DNA of 64,000 nt from Shouchella oshimensis (GCF_002019765.1 NZ_KV917380.1:235906-299905), one strand, 5' to 3'; positions 33,470-43,426 are shown, counted from the stretch's first letter. Translations and numbers: made by a program. The notes: generated from the letters alone by a model not told the origin.

Positions 33470-35092
33470 ATGGATGAGAAACATAAGTCCCCCTCATTTG
33501 GAACAAATGTGACAGGTGCAGGCGATTCTCTCGACAAGCGTAAAGCAGCGAATGAAAAGGACGAAACACTTACGAATCGTCAAGGTCACCCTGTAAAGGA
33601 CAATCAAAACGTTCGCACGGTAGGGAACCGTGGTCCAACAACACTTGAAAACTATGATTTCTTAGAAAAAGTAAGTCATTTTGACAGAGAACGTGTTCCA
33701 GAACGTGTTGTACATGGTCGTGGGGCGGGTGCACATGGCTATTTTCAATCGTATGGAAAAGTGGGAGACGAATCAATTTCTACCTATACACGAGCAAAGG
33801 TATTTACAAATACAGAAGTAAAAACCCCGGTGTTCGTTCGATTTTCAACTGTCATTCATGGTACACATTCACCAGAAACATTGAGAGACCCAAGAGGCTT
33901 TGCAATTAAATTTTATACAGAAGATGGGAATTGGGACTTAGTTGGTAATAATTTAAAAATCTTCTTTATTCGTGATCCATTAAAGTTTCCTGATATGGTT
34001 CATGCGTTTAAGCCTGATCCAGTGACAAATCGTCAAAGTATGGAACGGTTCTTTGATTTTGTATCACAAAGCCCTGAAGCGACTCATATGATTACGTTTT
34101 TGTTTTCTCCTTGGGGCATTCCTGCAAACTATCGAAATATGCAAGGGTCTGGTGTTCACGCCTACCGTTGGGTAAATGAAGAAGGAAAAGCAGTTCTTGT
34201 GAAATACCACTGGGAGCCTGTTCAAGGCATTAAAAACTTAACGCAAAAAGAAGCAGATGAGATTCAAAGTCAAAATTTTAACCATGCAACTCAAGATTTG
34301 TATGATGCAATTAAAGAAGGAAATTATCCAGAATGGGAACTTTATGTTCAAATAATGGAGGACCACGATCACCCTGAGCTTGATTTTGATCCTCTTGATC
34401 CAACAAAACTTTGGTATAAGGATCAATATCCGTGGCACAAAGTCGGAAAAATGGTGTTAAATAAAAATCCAGAAAACTATTTTGCAGAAGTAGAGCAAGC
34501 GGCATTCGGTACAGGAGTGCTTGTCGATGGACTAGATTTCTCTGATGACAAGCTCTTGCAAGGTCGTACATTCTCTTATTCAGATACACAGCGTTATCGT
34601 GTCGGTGCAAACTACTTGCAGCTGCCGATTAATGCACCTAAAAAGCGCGTTGCAACGAATCAGCGAGATGGGCAGATGACGTATCAAGTGGATTCACCGC
34701 CCAGCAACAATCCCCATATTAACTATGAGCCGTCTGTAATCGGTGGGTTAAAAGAGGCAGAAAAAACAGGCAAAGAACATACACCGCATGTATCTGGTGA
34801 AGTGAAAGGTGAGGCAATCGACCGGCCGAACAACTTTGGACAAGCGGGCGAAACATACCGTCGCTTAGCGGATTGGGAAAAGGACGAGTTAATTTCCAAT
34901 TTATCTTCCGCTCTTGCAGATGTTCATGATGCCGTACGAGAACAAATGATTACGAATGTAACAGAAGCGGATGCAGATTATGGGAAGCGACTAAAAGAAG
35001 CCATTCATAAAGAGCGAGAAAGCATGAAAGATCGCCAAGCACAACAGGTGGAAGAGGCAAAACGCGATAGCAAGCCATCCGATCCATATTAA
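33470..35092 (+). CDS. Catalase (spore KatX-like, long form)
   Basis: Heme catalase of 540 residues decomposing H2O2. The active-site pattern is intact: [22 protein letters not shown] (distal His), [37 protein letters not shown] (Asn) and proximal heme ligand Tyr in [15 protein letters not shown]. Start ATG 33470 has AAAGGAG; an upstream in-frame start is unsupported. The length with a charged C-terminal tail is closer to KatX (about 547) than to vegetative KatA (about 483) of B. subtilis. Monocistronic between two strong terminators. Confidence 0.93.
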   Translation: MDEKHKSPSFGTNVTGAGDSLDKRKAANEKDETLTNRQGHPVKDNQNVRTVGNRGPTTLENYDFLEKVSHFDRERVPERVVHGRGAGAHGYFQSYGKVGDESISTYTRAKVFTNTEVKTPVFVRFSTVIHGTHSPETLRDPRGFAIKFYTEDGNWDLVGNNLKIFFIRDPLKFPDMVHAFKPDPVTNRQSMERFFDFVSQSPEATHMITFLFSPWGIPANYRNMQGSGVHAYRWVNEEGKAVLVKYHWEPVQGIKNLTQKEADEIQSQNFNHATQDLYDAIKEGNYPEWELYVQIMEDHDHPELDFDPLDPTKLWYKDQYPWHKVGKMVLNKNPENYFAEVEQAAFGTGVLVDGLDFSDDKLLQGRTFSYSDTQRYRVGANYLQLPINAPKKRVATNQRDGQMTYQVDSPPSNNPHINYEPSVIGGLKEAEKTGKEHTPHVSGEVKGEAIDRPNNFGQAGETYRRLADWEKDELISNLSSALADVHDAVREQMITNVTEADADYGKRLKEAIHKERESMKDRQAQQVEEAKRDSKPSDPY

Positions 35093-35098
35093 GTAAGG

Positions 35099-35139
35099 AA
35101 AGAGGCTGTCTCAAATGGGAGAGAGCCTCTTTTTTTTGT
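35099..35139 (+). terminator. Terminator after the catalase
   Basis: AAAGAGGCTGTCTC / GAGAGAGCCTCTTT stem followed by a long T run. Confidence 0.92.
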
Positions 35140-35190
35140 TTTTTTTATGCTATACTGCGAGGGAATAGACGCAGAGAGGAAGCGCATCTT

Positions 35191-36813
35191 ATGAGTATAA
35201 AAAAACTGCGTAACCGTTTAACGCTAAAATCAACCATTCTATTGCTTGTGTTCGTTGTTGTGGTACTATCTCTTCTTGTGACCGATCTCTTAGTGCATCG
35301 ATCGATTGAAGAAGAAGTAGAGGAAAACCAAACAAACAAAGCGCAGCAGTTAGCAAAGGTTGTGGCATTGACACCCATTGTGCGAGAGGCACTAATAGAA
35401 GAAGAGGAAACTTCGGTTCAATCTTATATAGAAACCCTTATGGATAAGACAGATGTTCAGTTTATTGTTGTCATGAACATGGATGGTATTCGTTATGCCC
35501 ACCCTGAAAGAGAGAAAGTCGGTGCTCATTTTGTTGGTGGAGATGAGCAAACGGTGCTAACAACTGGTGAAGAAAGCCTATCGATTTCAGAAGGGACGTT
35601 AGGACGCTCACTGCGTGCGTTTACACCGGTTTATGATGAACAACAGCAACAAATTGGAGCTGTAGCGGTGGGGATCTCTTTGGATAAAGTAGAGGAAGCG
35701 GTCTCTGAGAATCGGACGAACTTATTTATTGGCACTTTCTTTGGCTTATTAGTAGGTTTAGTCGGGGCTATATGGTTAGCAAGCTATATTAAACGAACCC
35801 TTTTTAACTTAGAGCCAAAAGCGATTGCCACATTACTAGAAGAGCGAAGCGCCATGCTGCAATCGACGATAGAAGGTATGATTGCAGTGGATGCATCAGG
35901 GAATATTACCCTCGTAAATAAATCAGCTCAAACGATTTTTGAGCGTGCCGGTCTGCCACCAAATGCAGTCGGTGTAAAAGTAGAAACGTATATGCAAAAC
36001 TCTAGACTGAGACATGTAATAGAGAGTGGAAAGCCCGAATACAACCAAGAACAGTCGTTGAACAACTTAACGATCGTTGTAAACCGTGTGCCTGTGCATT
36101 TGAACAATCACATTATTGGAGCCATCGCTACGTTTCGGGATAAGACTGAAATGAAGCAGCTAGCAGAGCAATTAACAGGGGTAAAAACATATGCATCTAC
36201 GCTCCGATCACAGACCCATGAATTTATGAATCGTATGCAAATCATTTTAGGGATGCTCCATTCAAAGGAATACGAAAAATTAGAGTCCTACGTGCAGCAA
36301 ATTACAGGAAATCAATTAGTAGAAGTGAACGAAGTAACAGTTAAATTAAAAGAGCCTGTTCTTGCGGGCTTATTGCTAGGGAAGAAAAGCTATGCGCGTG
36401 AACGAGGTGTTGAGTTAGACATCTCCATAGACACAGCAATTCAATCATTCGCTACAAATGAACAAGCACTGGAATTAACAACGATTCTTGGAAACTTGAT
36501 TGATAATGCATTTGATGCAGTGGTGAATCAAGAGAAAGGAGTCGTCCGCTTAAAGTTGTTTGTTATAGAAGAAGAGCTGATTATCTATATTTTCGATAAT
36601 GGGCCAGGGATGAATGCAGATGAATTACAAAACATGTATGAGCAGGGCTACTCTACAAAAGGGTTGAACCGTGGCTACGGATTGTCTTTAGTAAAGCAAA
36701 GTGTTGAACAGATACAAGGCTCTATGACGGTTCAAAGCGAAAAGGGACAAGGAACAACATTTGCGGTATTTATGCCACTGCACGATATAAAAAGGAGCGA
36801 TACTGATGATTGA
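35191..36813 (+). CDS. malK: Malate sensor histidine kinase (MalK/DcuS/CitA family)
   Basis: A 540-residue kinase: TM1 (about 15-33), an extracytoplasmic PAS-like CACHE domain (about 45-170, with VVMNMDGIRYAHPE and GRSLRAFTPVYDE), TM2 (about 177-198), a cytoplasmic PAS (about 215-320, EGMIAVDASGNITLVN) and a SpoOB-type dimerisation helix with the His in LRSQTHEFMNRMQIILGML. The HATPase part has GNLIDNAFDA, DNGPGM and GYGLSLV. It overlaps its regulator gene by 8 nt. Transporter and malic enzyme genes just downstream identify the signal as a C4 dicarboxylate, most likely malate; the symbol is by analogy with B. subtilis. Confidence 0.88.
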   Translation: MSIKKLRNRLTLKSTILLLVFVVVVLSLLVTDLLVHRSIEEEVEENQTNKAQQLAKVVALTPIVREALIEEEETSVQSYIETLMDKTDVQFIVVMNMDGIRYAHPEREKVGAHFVGGDEQTVLTTGEESLSISEGTLGRSLRAFTPVYDEQQQQIGAVAVGISLDKVEEAVSENRTNLFIGTFFGLLVGLVGAIWLASYIKRTLFNLEPKAIATLLEERSAMLQSTIEGMIAVDASGNITLVNKSAQTIFERAGLPPNAVGVKVETYMQNSRLRHVIESGKPEYNQEQSLNNLTIVVNRVPVHLNNHIIGAIATFRDKTEMKQLAEQLTGVKTYASTLRSQTHEFMNRMQIILGMLHSKEYEKLESYVQQITGNQLVEVNEVTVKLKEPVLAGLLLGKKSYARERGVELDISIDTAIQSFATNEQALELTTILGNLIDNAFDAVVNQEKGVVRLKLFVIEEELIIYIFDNGPGMNADELQNMYEQGYSTKGLNRGYGLSLVKQSVEQIQGSMTVQSEKGQGTTFAVFMPLHDIKRSDTDD

Positions 36814-37519
36814 CGTGCTCATTGTAGAAGATGATCCTATGGTCGCTGAAGTAACAACCAATTACCTTAAAGATGTAGCTGGTTTCCAGTTAGTGGCTCA
36901 CGCTAGAAATGTAGAGGAGGCAAGAAAAGCTCTTACTCACTATCCACATATACGTCTTATTTTATTAGATGTTTACATGCCAGGAGAGAATGGCTTGACA
37001 TTGTTAACGGAATTACGGCAAAAACGTGTGGCGGCTGATGTGATCGTATTAACCGCTGCATCTGATAAAGAATCCATACAGACCGCACTACGCCATGGTG
37101 CCGTTGACTACTTAATAAAACCGTATCAATTTGAACGTTTTCAAGAAGCGCTCATGCATTTTAAGAAGAAGCAAACCATTTGGACGAAGGAAGAGCCGGT
37201 TAGTCAGCAAGAATTAGATGAACTGTGGTTTCGAAAAGATAACGAAAAAAACGCAAAAATCGACCTGCCAAAGGGTTTGACTAAGGAAACACTTGGACAG
37301 GTATGGCAAGCAATAGAACGAGTTGGTCAAAATAGCTTCTCTACAGAAGATGTAGCCTTGCATGCGTGTATTTCCCGTGTGTCAGTGAAAAAATATCTAA
37401 CATTTTTACTTGAATGGGAAGTACTGGAACTACAACCTACCTATGGATCGATTGGCAGGCCTATTCATCTTTATAAGCTTAAATATGAACACAAGCAACG
37501 TATAAAAGCATTTTTATGA
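36806..37519 (+). CDS. malR: Malate response regulator (MalR/CitB/DcuR family)
   Basis: A 237-residue regulator. The receiver has acidic IVEDDPM, phospho-Asp in ILLDVYMPGENGL, VLTAASD and Lys in YLIKPYQFERFQEAL; the C-terminal half has the CitB-family helix-turn-helix (TEDVALHACISRVSVKKYLTFL, ELQPTYGSIGRPIHLYKL). Partner of the upstream kinase; predicted to activate the transporter and malic enzyme genes that follow after a terminator. Symbol by analogy. Confidence 0.9.
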   Translation: MIDVLIVEDDPMVAEVTTNYLKDVAGFQLVAHARNVEEARKALTHYPHIRLILLDVYMPGENGLTLLTELRQKRVAADVIVLTAASDKESIQTALRHGAVDYLIKPYQFERFQEALMHFKKKQTIWTKEEPVSQQELDELWFRKDNEKNAKIDLPKGLTKETLGQVWQAIERVGQNSFSTEDVALHACISRVSVKKYLTFLLEWEVLELQPTYGSIGRPIHLYKLKYEHKQRIKAFL

Positions 37520-37548
37520 AGCAGCTTACCATTGAGCTGCTTTTTTTA
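37520..37548 (+). terminator. Terminator after malR
   Basis: AGCAGCT-TACCATTG-AGCTGCT then TTTTTT. Separates regulators from the metabolic genes. Confidence 0.92.
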
Positions 37549-37636
37549 GTTTCAAAAAGAAGGTTCTTATTTACAAAATCTATCTAAAAAACGACCGACC
37601 TCCTACTATTACAGTATGAAGCAGGAGGTGTTCAGC

Positions 37637-38974
37637 TTGGAACAATTAAAAACGGTTACATCTGATAGTCATCATACAAATGATTCTAAATCTCAACGTT
37701 GGAACCCTATACATTGGAAAATTGGCGTGTTGCCTGTTCCTATTTATGTTGCTGTTGCGACAATCGTATTATTAGCTGCCTATTTTCAAAAGTTACCGGC
37801 GGATATGATTGGTGGCTTTGCCATCATTATGGTTGTCGGAATGTTATTAGGGGAAATTGGATCGCGTATTCCTATTTTTCGGAGTATCGGTGGACCGGCT
37901 ATTCTAGCTCTATTCGTACCATCAGCGTTTATGTTTTTTAACTTATTAAATGAAACAACTGTGAATGCTGTATCAAATTTAATGACAACTTCGAATTTCC
38001 TTTATTTCTATATTGCTTGTCTTGTAGCAGGAAGTATTCTCGGCATGAATCGGACAGTGCTCATGCAAGGCATCACGAAAATGCTTGTGCCGCTTGTACT
38101 CGGCACGGTAACGGCGGTTGCAGCAGGCGTAGGTGTTGGTATGTTATTTGGGTATGAAGCAAAGCATACGTTATTTTTTATTGTTGTCCCAATTCTAGCT
38201 GGTGGAATTGGAGAAGGCATTCTACCGTTATCTGCTGGATACAGTGCCATCCTAGGAACACCTGTAGCGGATTTAATTTCGCAAATGATTCCTGCTGCTA
38301 TTATTGGAAACATCTTTGCGATCATATGCGCTGCTTTATTAAAGCAGTTAGGTCTAAGAAAGCAGCATCTTACAGGTAATGGCGTTCTCGTTAAAACAAA
38401 AGGGGATAGAATCCCTACCTCTGTGGATGACAATAAACCTGTTAATTTCAGCTTAATGGGGGCTGGTCTATTAGTTGCCTGTAGCTTTTACGTGTTTGGG
38501 CATTTGATGGAGAGCAGCCTTCATATTCCTGCAGCGATTCTAATGATACTTATCGCAGCTTTTTGTAAGATCTTTAAGCTGATCCCGTCCCAGCTGGAAC
38601 AAGGTGCTTTCCATCTATATAAGTTTGTATCGACGAGCTTTACATGGCCACTTATGGTTGGACTTGGGCTTTTATTTATTCCACTTGAAGATGTGGCAGG
38701 AATCATTAGCGTTTCCTATGTATTGATATGTGCGTCCGTTGTCGTGACGATGGTCACAACCGGTTATATTGTTGGAAAATGGATGAATATGCACCCTGTT
38801 GACTCGGCTATTGTGACAGGTTGCCACAGTGGGCTAGGGGGAACAGGAGATGTGGCGATCTTGTCTGCATCTGATCGGATGAGTCTTATGCCGTTTGCCC
38901 AAGTCGCTACACGTCTTGGAGGAGCAGGTACGGTCATCTTAGCAACATTTATTTTACGCTGGTTAGGTTTATAA
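37637..38974 (+). CDS. 2-hydroxycarboxylate (malate/citrate):cation symporter
   Basis: A 445-residue 2HCT-family transporter (MaeN/CimH/CitS). Hydrophilic N-terminus, then about 11 helices; family features are the paired G-rich re-entrant loops, seen here as ILAGGIGEGILPLSAGYS and TGCHSGLGGTGDVAILSASDRM, and a conserved C-terminal Arg in FAQVATRLGGAG. TTG 37637 is the start (GCAGGAGG 8 nt upstream); the ATG at 37616 precedes the ribosome binding site. Lies 20 bp before malic enzyme: uptake and decarboxylation of malate in one operon. MaeN and CimH cannot be told apart by eye. Confidence 0.9.
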   Translation: MEQLKTVTSDSHHTNDSKSQRWNPIHWKIGVLPVPIYVAVATIVLLAAYFQKLPADMIGGFAIIMVVGMLLGEIGSRIPIFRSIGGPAILALFVPSAFMFFNLLNETTVNAVSNLMTTSNFLYFYIACLVAGSILGMNRTVLMQGITKMLVPLVLGTVTAVAAGVGVGMLFGYEAKHTLFFIVVPILAGGIGEGILPLSAGYSAILGTPVADLISQMIPAAIIGNIFAIICAALLKQLGLRKQHLTGNGVLVKTKGDRIPTSVDDNKPVNFSLMGAGLLVACSFYVFGHLMESSLHIPAAILMILIAAFCKIFKLIPSQLEQGAFHLYKFVSTSFTWPLMVGLGLLFIPLEDVAGIISVSYVLICASVVVTMVTTGYIVGKWMNMHPVDSAIVTGCHSGLGGTGDVAILSASDRMSLMPFAQVATRLGGAGTVILATFILRWLGL

Positions 38975-38994
38975 AGAAAAGGAGTGAGTGTTTC

Positions 38995-40158
38995 ATGCAA
39001 ACACGTCAATTAAAGCAAGAAGCAATTGCTTTGCATAGAAAAGGGAAAATGGAGCTAAAGAGTACGGTTCCTTTAACAACGGAATACGATATGAGTCTTG
39101 CGTATACACCTGGTGTAGCAGAGCCTTGCAAGCTTATTGCAGAAGATAAATCTGCTGTATATGACCAAACCATTAAAGGAAATTTAGTGGCTATTGTGAC
39201 AGACGGCTCTGCCGTCCTTGGTTTAGGAGATATTGGCCCTGAAGCAGCGCTACCTGTAATGGAAGGAAAAGCGGTTCTGTTTAAAGAATTTGCTGGTGTA
39301 GATGCTGTTCCTCTTTGTCTCGATACAAAGAATGTCGAGGAGATTATTCAGACTGTGAAGGCGGTTGCCCCAACATTTGGCGGCATTAACTTAGAGGATA
39401 TTGCTGCACCGCGCTGCTTTGAGATTGAAAAAAGATTACAAGATGAGCTGAACATTCCAGTGTTTCATGATGATCAGCATGGTACAGCCATTGTTGTGCT
39501 AGCGGCAGTAATAAATGCACTGCAATATGTTCGAAAAGATGCATCAGCTCAGATTGTCATTAATGGAGCAGGTGCAGCAGGCTTATCCATAGCTTCACTC
39601 TTACTTGAAGCAGGCTACAGCAATGTCACACTCGTAAGCTTAGAAGGGATTATTCAACAAGAAGAAACGTGGCTAAACCCTCGCCAACGAGAAGTAGCAC
39701 AAAAAACAAATCCAAAGCAGCTAACTGGTGGGTTAAATGAAGCCATAAATGGAGCAGACGTCTTTATTGGTGTTTCTGGACCAAAGGCCCTTTCTAAAAA
39801 TCATGTGAGCATGATGAATGCAGATGCTGTTGTTTTTGCTTTAGCGAATCCAGTACCAGAGATATATCCAGAGGAGGCAAAGGCTGCCGGAGCTGCGGTG
39901 GTCGGAACAGGCCGTTCAGATTTTGCGAACCAGATTAACAATGTGCTCGCATTCCCTGGAATCTTTCGGGGGGCATTGGATAGCCGGGCAGGGGCAATTA
40001 CGACGTCTATGAAGCTTGCAGCTGCAACAGCCATCGCAGGATTAGTTGAAACAGTAGAAGCCGAACAGATATTACCCTCTGTGTTTGATAAAAGAATTGC
40101 AACCGTTGTGGCGGAAGCTGTTGCTAACGAGGCTAAAGAGATGCAACCCTCATACTAA
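38995..40158 (+). CDS. NAD(P)-dependent malic enzyme
   Basis: A 387-residue enzyme converting malate to pyruvate and CO2. Catalytic Tyr in [14 protein letters not shown], Lys in [22 protein letters not shown], metal-binding [15 protein letters not shown] and [16 protein letters not shown](P) fold [16 protein letters not shown]. The short form matches B. subtilis YtsJ/MaeA-type enzymes. Start follows AAAGGAGTGAG. In an operon with the 2HCT transporter. Confidence 0.94.
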   Translation: MQTRQLKQEAIALHRKGKMELKSTVPLTTEYDMSLAYTPGVAEPCKLIAEDKSAVYDQTIKGNLVAIVTDGSAVLGLGDIGPEAALPVMEGKAVLFKEFAGVDAVPLCLDTKNVEEIIQTVKAVAPTFGGINLEDIAAPRCFEIEKRLQDELNIPVFHDDQHGTAIVVLAAVINALQYVRKDASAQIVINGAGAAGLSIASLLLEAGYSNVTLVSLEGIIQQEETWLNPRQREVAQKTNPKQLTGGLNEAINGADVFIGVSGPKALSKNHVSMMNADAVVFALANPVPEIYPEEAKAAGAAVVGTGRSDFANQINNVLAFPGIFRGALDSRAGAITTSMKLAAATAIAGLVETVEAEQILPSVFDKRIATVVAEAVANEAKEMQPSY

Positions 40159-40241
40159 GCTATTAGTCTAGCAGTGAAATGCCTGTTTTTATGAATAGTC
40201 TAGCAAACACCCTTACACATCAATAGATTTTGAATAAGAAT

Positions 40242-40273
40242 AGCATGTGGCGTATAGCGCTGCATGCTTTTTC
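40242..40273 (+). terminator. Terminator after malic enzyme
   Basis: AGCATGTGGCG / CGCTGCATGCT stem (two weak pairs) with TATAG loop and a five-T tail. Confidence 0.75.
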
Positions 40274-40326
40274 GCAATTCGAGTGAGAATGTGGACGAGC
40301 ACCTAATTGATAAGGGGGATGTACAA

Positions 40327-41097
40327 ATGACAAGAATATTTTTAGATCCAGGACATGGTGGAAGTGACCCAGGTGCAGTAGGGAATGGCCTACAGGAAAA
40401 GACGTTAAACCTTTCAATAGCCACGCGTATTCGCGACATTTTACTAAGTGAGTATCAAGGTGTAGAAGTGCGTATGAGTCGAACAAGCGATGTGTTTGTC
40501 AGTTTAAGTGATCGTACCCAGCAGGCAAATGCTTGGAATGCGAACTACTTTATGTCTATTCACATTAATGCAGGTGGTGGAACAGGGTTTGAATCCTTTA
40601 TTCATACGAATGCAGGGGCTGAAACAGCACGTATACAGGGGATTGTCCATCCAGCGATTATGCAGCAACTAAACGTGACGAACCGAGGCCAAAAAAGAGC
40701 CAACTTCGCAGTATTACGCACGTCTACTATGCCTGCGATATTAACAGAAAACCTATTTATTGATCGAGCTGCAGATGCAGACTTGTTAAGAAGTCCAGCG
40801 TTCTTGGATCGTGTAGCAAGAGGCCATGTCAACGGATTGGCGCAAGCGTTTAATTTACAGCGAAGCGGCGGTGGTGGTGGCACCATATATCGTGTTCAAG
40901 TTGGTGCGTTTTCGGTTCGTGCCAATGCTGATCAACAGCAGGCTCGCTTACGTGCAGATGGATATGAATCCATTATTGTCCAAAGTGGTTCTCTTTTCCT
41001 TGTACAGGCAGGTGCTTTTTCTGTGAGAGCTAATGCGGATGCATTGGCGAATGAACTGCGTGGGCGTGGATATGATGCGGTTGTTATAAGTAGTTAA
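40327..41097 (+). CDS. cwlC: N-acetylmuramoyl-L-alanine amidase, CwlC-like
   Basis: A 256-residue cell-wall amidase. Amidase_3 domain (1-175): zinc His in FLDPGHGGSDPGAVGNGLQEKT, second His in MSIHINAGGGTGFE, catalytic Glu in AILTENLFID. Then a Gly-rich linker and two SPOR repeats (YRVQVGAFSVRANAD and LFLVQAGAFSVRANAD). Architecture, length and sequence follow B. subtilis CwlC (255 aa) along the whole length, a mother-cell lysis enzyme of late sporulation. No signal peptide, as in CwlC. ATG 40327 follows AAGGGGGATG. It has its own terminator, so it may be independent of the tail cluster that starts 80 bp later, though it could serve as its lysin. Confidence 0.9.
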   Translation: MTRIFLDPGHGGSDPGAVGNGLQEKTLNLSIATRIRDILLSEYQGVEVRMSRTSDVFVSLSDRTQQANAWNANYFMSIHINAGGGTGFESFIHTNAGAETARIQGIVHPAIMQQLNVTNRGQKRANFAVLRTSTMPAILTENLFIDRAADADLLRSPAFLDRVARGHVNGLAQAFNLQRSGGGGGTIYRVQVGAFSVRANADQQQARLRADGYESIIVQSGSLFLVQAGAFSVRANADALANELRGRGYDAVVISS

Positions 41098-41128
41098 AAA
41101 AAGACGAGGTGATGACCTCGTCTTTTTT
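41096..41128 (+). terminator. Terminator after the amidase
   Basis: AAAAAGACGAGGT-GATG-ACCTCGTCTTTTTT; perfect stem of 13 bp. Confidence 0.95.
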
Positions 41129-41175
41129 GATTTTTAACGAATTGGTTCTCTTTGCTAAGTAAAGGGGGGCTTGCG

Positions 41176-41568
41176 TTGCAAAAGGAAGAGAAGCAGAAAG
41201 TAGAACAAGTGCTAGCACAATATAACTTAGATAAGCTTACGCTTGCATACGACGAGATGCCAAAAGTGACTGCACAGTACACGCTACTTTCAACAGGGAG
41301 TAGTAAACCTTTTTTCACACAGCAAGAAGATGAAATGAAGCAAGAACAAACAGAACGTCAAGCATTTTTGGATGTTATCCAGGAATGCATTAACCGACTT
41401 TCCGAAGTAGAAAGAGAATTAATCGTTCGACGTTACTTAGAAGAGGACCGTTTTGATTATCAAGTATACATGGAAATGATGATTAGTGAGAGGCAGTATT
41501 ACAGGTTGAAAACAAAAGCATTAGCGAAACTTCATTATTTAATGGGCGTAGCTGGTTACATCGTGTGA
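41176..41568 (+). CDS. ArpU-family phage transcriptional regulator
   Basis: A 130-residue sigma-like regulator. The C-terminal half (CINRLSEVERELIVRRYLEEDRFDYQVYMEMMISERQYYRLKTKALAKLHYL) has the region-4-like helix-turn-helix of ArpU proteins, which activate late genes in Gram-positive prophages. TTG 41176 is the start because AAAGGGGGG (41161-41169) ends 6 nt before it. It is the only phage-type regulator in the window and stands at the head of the tail cluster, separated from it by three opposite-strand genes. Predicted to activate transcription of the tail genes from the 44.3-44.5 kb region. Confidence 0.82.
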   Translation: MQKEEKQKVEQVLAQYNLDKLTLAYDEMPKVTAQYTLLSTGSSKPFFTQQEDEMKQEQTERQAFLDVIQECINRLSEVERELIVRRYLEEDRFDYQVYMEMMISERQYYRLKTKALAKLHYLMGVAGYIV

Positions 41569-41574
41569 AAAGCA

Positions 41575-41600
41575 AGCCCCTCGTATCCAAACGAGGGGCT
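41575..41600. terminator. Bidirectional terminator arpU-like / SHOCT protein 1
   Basis: Perfect 10-bp stem AGCCCCTCGT / ACGAGGGGCT, loop ATCCAA. Nearly the same element recurs at 43427-43457. Confidence 0.85.
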
Positions 41601-41607
41601 CATTTCA

Positions 41608-42441
41608 TTAGCGAAGTAATTGAGCTTTCTTTTGTTCAAACTCTTCTTCTGTAATAATGCCCTCGTCTAAAAGCGCTTTAAACTCTCGAAGTTCATCAGC
41701 GGTAGAGCGGGGAGAAGGTGGTATAACGGACGGATCGTGTTTATCTGCGTGGTAAACACGTAATCGCTCAATGAGCAGTTTAGCTTCGTACATACGATGG
41801 TAGTCATCAATACCTGTTATAAGAAGTTCATTTTCAGATGCTAAATAGGCTTTATATTTCTCTCTGCTATTCGTAGATTCTGTAAAAAAGCGAATACGAC
41901 CAGCTTTTAACCCGCTTTTAGATAAATGAATGCTATTAATAGAAGAAATGGAAAATTCTCTTTGTCCATTTCCACCACGGTGCAACGTTTTATGATGAAT
42001 AGAAACCGTGTGGGCGCTTATGATTAAATGGCCCTGATGAGCTTCATAACGTAATGATTCATGTGGATTAGAGGTCAGTTGTTTTACTAAAGAATCGATT
42101 CGATCATCTGGTGTACCAGTTTGCTGAGCGTTTTCTACTATTCTTTGTTTTATCAGTTCGCTAACTTTTTCATATTCTTTATACTTTTTCTTAGAACGAA
42201 TAATCATCGCCTGTTCATGAATCATCGCTTCTTTATCATCAATAGAAGGATCGTGGTTTCGTCTGAAATAAACATACCCGGAAAAAAGAGTAGGTTTTCT
42301 CTCTTCAATTTTTTCTAATTCAGTAAAGGCTATCTCTATTGTTTTTCTTAAGTTACCAATTTTGCGGTTATGTTCTAAGGTTATCCGATCTTCAGAAATA
42401 ATTAAGGTCGTACCCATTGATTGAAAAGTAGCCATAGTCAT
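41608..42441 (-). CDS. SHOCT-domain protein 1 (DUF4429-like tandem domains)
   Basis: A 277-residue protein, first of three paralogues. Two similar beta-rich, PH-like modules: residues about 8-60 (GTTLIISEDRITLEHNRKIG...) and about 128-185 (HQGHLIISAHTVSIHHKTL, then SINSIHLSKSGLKAGRIRFF), separated by a basic helix, then a C-terminal SHOCT motif (TADELREFKALLDEGIITEE...). This tandem arrangement matches the DUF4429 plus SHOCT family. SHOCT is a short oligomerisation or targeting motif. Function unknown. Start ATG 42441 with AAGGAGGAG. Least similar of the three apart from the C-terminus, where its DNA is nearly identical to paralogue 3. Confidence 0.82.
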   Translation of the reverse strand: MTMATFQSMGTTLIISEDRITLEHNRKIGNLRKTIEIAFTELEKIEERKPTLFSGYVYFRRNHDPSIDDKEAMIHEQAMIIRSKKKYKEYEKVSELIKQRIVENAQQTGTPDDRIDSLVKQLTSNPHESLRYEAHQGHLIISAHTVSIHHKTLHRGGNGQREFSISSINSIHLSKSGLKAGRIRFFTESTNSREKYKAYLASENELLITGIDDYHRMYEAKLLIERLRVYHADKHDPSVIPPSPRSTADELREFKALLDEGIITEEEFEQKKAQLLR

Positions 42442-42466
42442 GTTAGCTCCTCCTTAAAAGATATTC

Positions 42467-43318
42467 TTACAGTAGCCCCATCTTTTTCTTTTCAAACTCC
42501 TCTTCTGAAATAATACCTTCGTCTAAAAGGGCTTTAAACTCCCGAAGTTCATCAGCGGTAGAGCGGGGAGTATGCGCAAGTTCGGCATATTGGTTATAGC
42601 TGTTTTCAAAATCATTATGTGAGTCATGGTAATGTTTAATCCGTTCAATAAGTTCTTTTGCCTGTAAGAAACGATTGTACTCGTTGATGTTACCAATACT
42701 AATTTCGTTTGATCCTAAAGCAAGTGGATTTAATTTCCTCGAAGAATAGTTACCATGATGAATTTCAAATTTCCCATTCACCAATGTTTGAGGTGAGAGC
42801 GTAATGGCACTAATATCGTTTATGTATATGGATTGCTTCCCGCTACCACCTGTATGTAGAAACCGTTTGTAGTAGATCGTTACAGTATCTTTAGTCAACT
42901 CTAAGGTACCGTCAACACCATCGAATTTAACAATATGGGAAGGAATAGAAATAAGGTCATTCAAAGTTCGATCAATTTCTACTTCTAAAGAAGGTTCAAT
43001 AGTCGCTAGTTTGTTCATAATAATCTGATTGGCTTTTTGAAAACGTTTGTAATGGTAGAAGAAATTTAGCATGATAGAATGTTCATCATTTGCTGCTTGA
43101 AACCTTGTTATAGATGGCGAAGCTCCCCGTAATTGAAAATAGCAAAAACCAGATAATAGACCAGGTTTTTGAAAGATCATTCCTTCAAGTTCATTTAGGG
43201 GAATGGTAACTTCCTTACGAGCACCACCAGCAAATGTTTTTATTTTGTTATGACGAATAACTAGTCTGTCATCTTCAATGGTTAGGGTCGATCGAGCTCC
43301 CTTAAAAACGTGTGGCAT
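42467..43318 (-). CDS. SHOCT-domain protein 2
   Basis: A 283-residue paralogue. The N-terminal module has TLTIEDDRLVIRHNKIKTFAGGARKEVTIPLNELEGMIFQ; the middle module is VDGTLELTKDTVTIYYKRFLHTGGSGKQSIYINDISAITLS; then a helical stretch shared with paralogue 3 (YNRFLQAKELIERIKHYHDSH) and SHOCT (DELREFKALLDEGIISEEEF). It is followed 25 bp later by paralogue 1, so these two may share a transcript. Start with AAAGGACGA. No signal peptide or TM: cytoplasmic. Confidence 0.82.
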   Translation of the reverse strand: MPHVFKGARSTLTIEDDRLVIRHNKIKTFAGGARKEVTIPLNELEGMIFQKPGLLSGFCYFQLRGASPSITRFQAANDEHSIMLNFFYHYKRFQKANQIIMNKLATIEPSLEVEIDRTLNDLISIPSHIVKFDGVDGTLELTKDTVTIYYKRFLHTGGSGKQSIYINDISAITLSPQTLVNGKFEIHHGNYSSRKLNPLALGSNEISIGNINEYNRFLQAKELIERIKHYHDSHNDFENSYNQYAELAHTPRSTADELREFKALLDEGIISEEEFEKKKMGLL

Positions 43319-43426
43319 GATGAGTCGTCCTTTCTCAATAAGGTTATTGTTTAGAGTAGTTTAACATAAATCTAATCTTTAAAGACGAGGTTGTAGAGCG
43401 TCTGAATACATCTTGACACTTGTTGT

